A stretch of DNA of 64,000 bases from an uncultured Altererythrobacter sp. (GTDB lineage Bacteria; Pseudomonadota; Alphaproteobacteria; Sphingomonadales; Sphingomonadaceae), in assembly GCA_913056125.1 (NCBI GenBank), contig CAJXNC010000014.1:1-64000 (forward strand), read 5' to 3'. Under the pieces are notes generated by a model, which had not been told where the DNA came from, did no database searches, and saw nothing but the letters and a program-made list of their open reading frames with translations. Shown piece after piece: positions 62,017 to 64,000 of this stretch; within the stretch, counting starts at the first letter, position 1; each line of letters starts with the position of its first letter. Position numbers and translations under genes: made by a program.

Positions 62017-64000
62017 GTGGCAAGCATAGCGCAGGACAAGGCAGAGAGCGGAAAGGCGGCCAAGGCCCCGATCAGCACCCATGCAGCCTTCCCCTTCGTG
62101 GTAGCCATCTGGTTCGCCGCCCTGCTGGGCATTGGCAGCCTCGTGGTTCCCGTATCGGTGATCGAGCAGATCGCCACCTCCACCGGCCTTTCTTCCATCA
62201 TTCCCGCCGCCGCGCCGCCGCTCGGTTTCACCGCGCGTGCAATGATCGCCCTGGCCTTTACCGTCCTGGGCGCCGTTGCCGGCCTGCTAATCGCCCGCCA
62301 GGTTGCCAAGGCGCATGGTGCCGACAAGAATCTCAAGCGCGAGCGCTCACTCGGCCGCAAGCCGATCGACGCCCATGCCGAACTGGGCGGCGAAGGCCTC
62401 GGCACCGCTCCCAGGGGCCGCCGCGCCCTTGCCATTACCGATGACGGCGGACCCAGTGAATTCTTCGACCTCGCCCCCTTGCCAGGCGTTTCCCGGCATG
62501 AAGAGGAAGCGGTTTTGGCCGACGAGGCGGAAGAAGAAGTCGAAGTCACCATCGAAGGCACCACCGAATCGGACGAAGAGCCAACGGTGCCGCTCGGCCT
62601 GGCCGAACTCGATCTTGCCGAATTCGGCGAAGACGAAGAGGAAGAGGCCGCAGAATTCGAGCCCGAAACTGACGATGAACCGGAATTTACCGGCCAGCAG
62701 GAATTCGCCCCTAGCGAAGACGAAGACCGATTTGAGGAACAGACAATGAGTGACAGGCAGGACTTCATTGCAGATCGCGAAATGCAGGACGAAGTCGCTT
62801 TGGAGCCTGTCGCCGACAATACAGAATTCGCATCTGCCTGGCTTGAACAGGAAGAGGACGAGGTGATGGAAGCGGCCGGCGATGATGCGCCGCAGAGCTT
62901 TCTCCCTGAAGTGGATGACGAACCCGCCAGCGAAGCAGCTGGCGAGGAGTTTGAAGCTGGCCTGAGCGTAGATCGGAAGGATTCCGAACTGGACGAGATC
63001 GGCCTCGTACAGCTCGCCCAGCGCCTTGGCGCCTCGATCGAGAAGCACCGTGCATTCCGCTCGGCCCGCGCCGCCGCGCTGGCCAGCGCAGCCAAGCCGG
63101 TTGCCAAGCCGCTGGCCGAAGATTTCGAAGTCGCGGAAGCCGACGAAGCTGCGGCCGCGATGGCAAATTTCTTCGGCGGCAATGCCTCGCATGACGAAGC
63201 ACCCGTCGATGAAGTGGCGGACGACGTGCTCGAAACCGAAGAGGTGAGCGCAAAGGAAGAGGGGGAGGAGATCGACGTCACCTTTGCCCGAACCTTCGAT
63301 GCACCTTCGGGCGAATCGGAGAAAGCCGAAGATGAGGCATCTCCCTTCTCCGGCTTCAGCGCCGAGATGTCGGAAGATGATGACCTCGAATCGGAAATGG
63401 ACTCGGAAGAAGTTGCCGAACAGACGGCCGAACCCGTCCAGCCATCATCCACGCCCGCTCGCAGCACGCTTTTCGAGCGCATGGCCGGCCTATCGCGCGG
63501 CGAAGAGACGGAAGTCGATGAAGAGGTTGCCGAGGTCGAGGAAGAGGAAACTCCTGCACCTGTCGACTTGAGCCGCCCTGCCGAAGCCGAGGAAGTGGTT
63601 GAATCTGCGGAAGTCGTGGAAGACGGGGAAATGGAAGCTGGTGTCGAGGACGATGAGCGTCAGGTATTCCAGCCCAGCGCCCCGGCCGAAGACAAGCCGA
63701 CCTACAAGCCCTTCGCGGGCTTCGCCGACATTGCGGCCGAAGAGGACGAGGTAGACGATCTCGCCGCCAGCTTCTCGCTGCCGATCCAGCGCATGCGCGC
63801 CGAGGCTGCACAGGAAGCCACCCAGCAGCCCGCCGCCGATCCCGTCGCAGCCGAGCCGGAAGTTGCGGATGCTGTTCCGCAGGACGATGGCGAGGACTTC
63901 GAAGCTACGCAGGCGATGGACAACCCGTTCAAGCAGAAAGCCGAGAAATTCGTTCGTATCGAGGACGAACCGCAGGACGTTTCGGGCGATTTCGAACCCG
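62017..64000 (+). CDS. Large acidic membrane protein, 3' end outside window (partial)
   Basis: Open from GTG 62017 to the right edge, at least 661 codons without a stop. Basic N-terminus, two hydrophobic segments (about 24-44 and 73-93), then over 550 residues dominated by Glu, Asp, Ala and Pro, with recurring EE(V/A)E units and a small basic island (about 335-355: QRLGASIEKHRAFRSARAAA). Probably an inner-membrane protein with a long, disordered, negatively charged cytoplasmic tail. I recognise no family. It starts 44 bases after the glycosyltransferase and reads the same way. A long antisense frame exists but is a compositional shadow. Confidence 0.7.
   Translation, partial: MASIAQDKAESGKAAKAPISTHAAFPFVVAIWFAALLGIGSLVVPVSVIEQIATSTGLSSIIPAAAPPLGFTARAMIALAFTVLGAVAGLLIARQVAKAHGADKNLKRERSLGRKPIDAHAELGGEGLGTAPRGRRALAITDDGGPSEFFDLAPLPGVSRHEEEAVLADEAEEEVEVTIEGTTESDEEPTVPLGLAELDLAEFGEDEEEEAAEFEPETDDEPEFTGQQEFAPSEDEDRFEEQTMSDRQDFIADREMQDEVALEPVADNTEFASAWLEQEEDEVMEAAGDDAPQSFLPEVDDEPASEAAGEEFEAGLSVDRKDSELDEIGLVQLAQRLGASIEKHRAFRSARAAALASAAKPVAKPLAEDFEVAEADEAAAAMANFFGGNASHDEAPVDEVADDVLETEEVSAKEEGEEIDVTFARTFDAPSGESEKAEDEASPFSGFSAEMSEDDDLESEMDSEEVAEQTAEPVQPSSTPARSTLFERMAGLSRGEETEVDEEVAEVEEEETPAPVDLSRPAEAEEVVESAEVVEDGEMEAGVEDDERQVFQPSAPAEDKPTYKPFAGFADIAAEEDEVDDLAASFSLPIQRMRAEAAQEATQQPAADPVAAEPEVADAVPQDDGEDFEATQAMDNPFKQKAEKFVRIEDEPQDVSGDFEP

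Noticed and set aside
61770-63482. 570-codon serine-rich open frame on the minus strand
   Set aside because: It is the complement of the Glu/Asp/Ala-rich tail encoded on the plus strand; the skewed codons keep the antisense frame open. It also runs into the well-supported glycosyltransferase gene.

Overview
The window is a 64 kb GC-rich chromosomal segment of an alphaproteobacterium, most likely a sphingomonad of the Erythrobacteraceae type. The inference rests on gene content: an isovaleryl-CoA dehydrogenase/methylcrotonyl-CoA carboxylase cluster, an HWE-family histidine kinase, an EcfG-type stress promoter, GANTC sites in a cell-cycle promoter, an intracellular PHA depolymerase, exosortase-A-associated sugar genes, and frequent GTG/TTG starts with 4-base gene overlaps. 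It is dense core chromosome with 57 protein genes (two of them cut by the window edges). I found no rRNA, tRNA, CRISPR array, transposase or integrase. No stretch longer than 300 bases lacks a gene; the two largest gaps (35477-35717 and 45370-45646) both hold regulatory or RNA-like signals.

Layout. 1-2827: 3' end of gyrB and an AI-2E family permease. 2824-8915 (minus strand): a membrane-anchored EEP-fold hydrolase, then a leucine-degradation cluster (mccB, ivd) with two tandem secreted esterases between its genes. 9088-16990: HWE kinase, midA-like methyltransferase, lgt, glnD, S41 lipoprotein peptidase. 17046-20667: PLP homeostasis protein, thiamine-phosphate-synthase-like protein, ftsK. 20626-22021: a small insertion carrying an Imm53-type immunity protein and a secreted amidohydrolase, bounded by a duplicated 3' end of ftsK. 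22083-31386: SulP transporter, an unrecognised protein, SGNH hydrolase, HerA-like ATPase, orphan PstS, alanine dehydrogenase, membrane diguanylate cyclase, thioesterase. 31397-38454: oligopeptidase B-like and aminopeptidase P genes, then an EF-hand protein followed by an OmpR/EnvZ-type two-component pair. 38605-48044: DUF853 ATPase, a pabB-pabC fusion, aminotransferase, pseudouridine synthase, ArfB, rpmG, lolA, a probable small RNA, xthA, ribA, acetyltransferase. 48041-53473: beta-helix protein, LLM flavoprotein, an SPFH/ribbon-helix-helix pair, three tiny acidic lipoproteins, a stress-type membrane protein, uppP. 53598-64000: M13 peptidase, ABC exporter, PHA depolymerase, exosortase-A-associated ligase, tiny ORF and glycosyltransferase, and a large acidic membrane protein running off the right edge.

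The most unusual points are the island at the ftsK 3' end (26-bp direct repeats about 1.37 kb apart, with an immunity gene whose GTG start overlaps the ftsK stop), three GANTC methylation sites packed into the ftsK promoter, a 15-bp tandem box shared by the EF-hand/two-component locus and a probable sRNA 9.8 kb away, and an SPFH/ribbon-helix-helix operon with TGATAT-type palindromes just upstream. All assignments come from reading the sequence; no database search was run.
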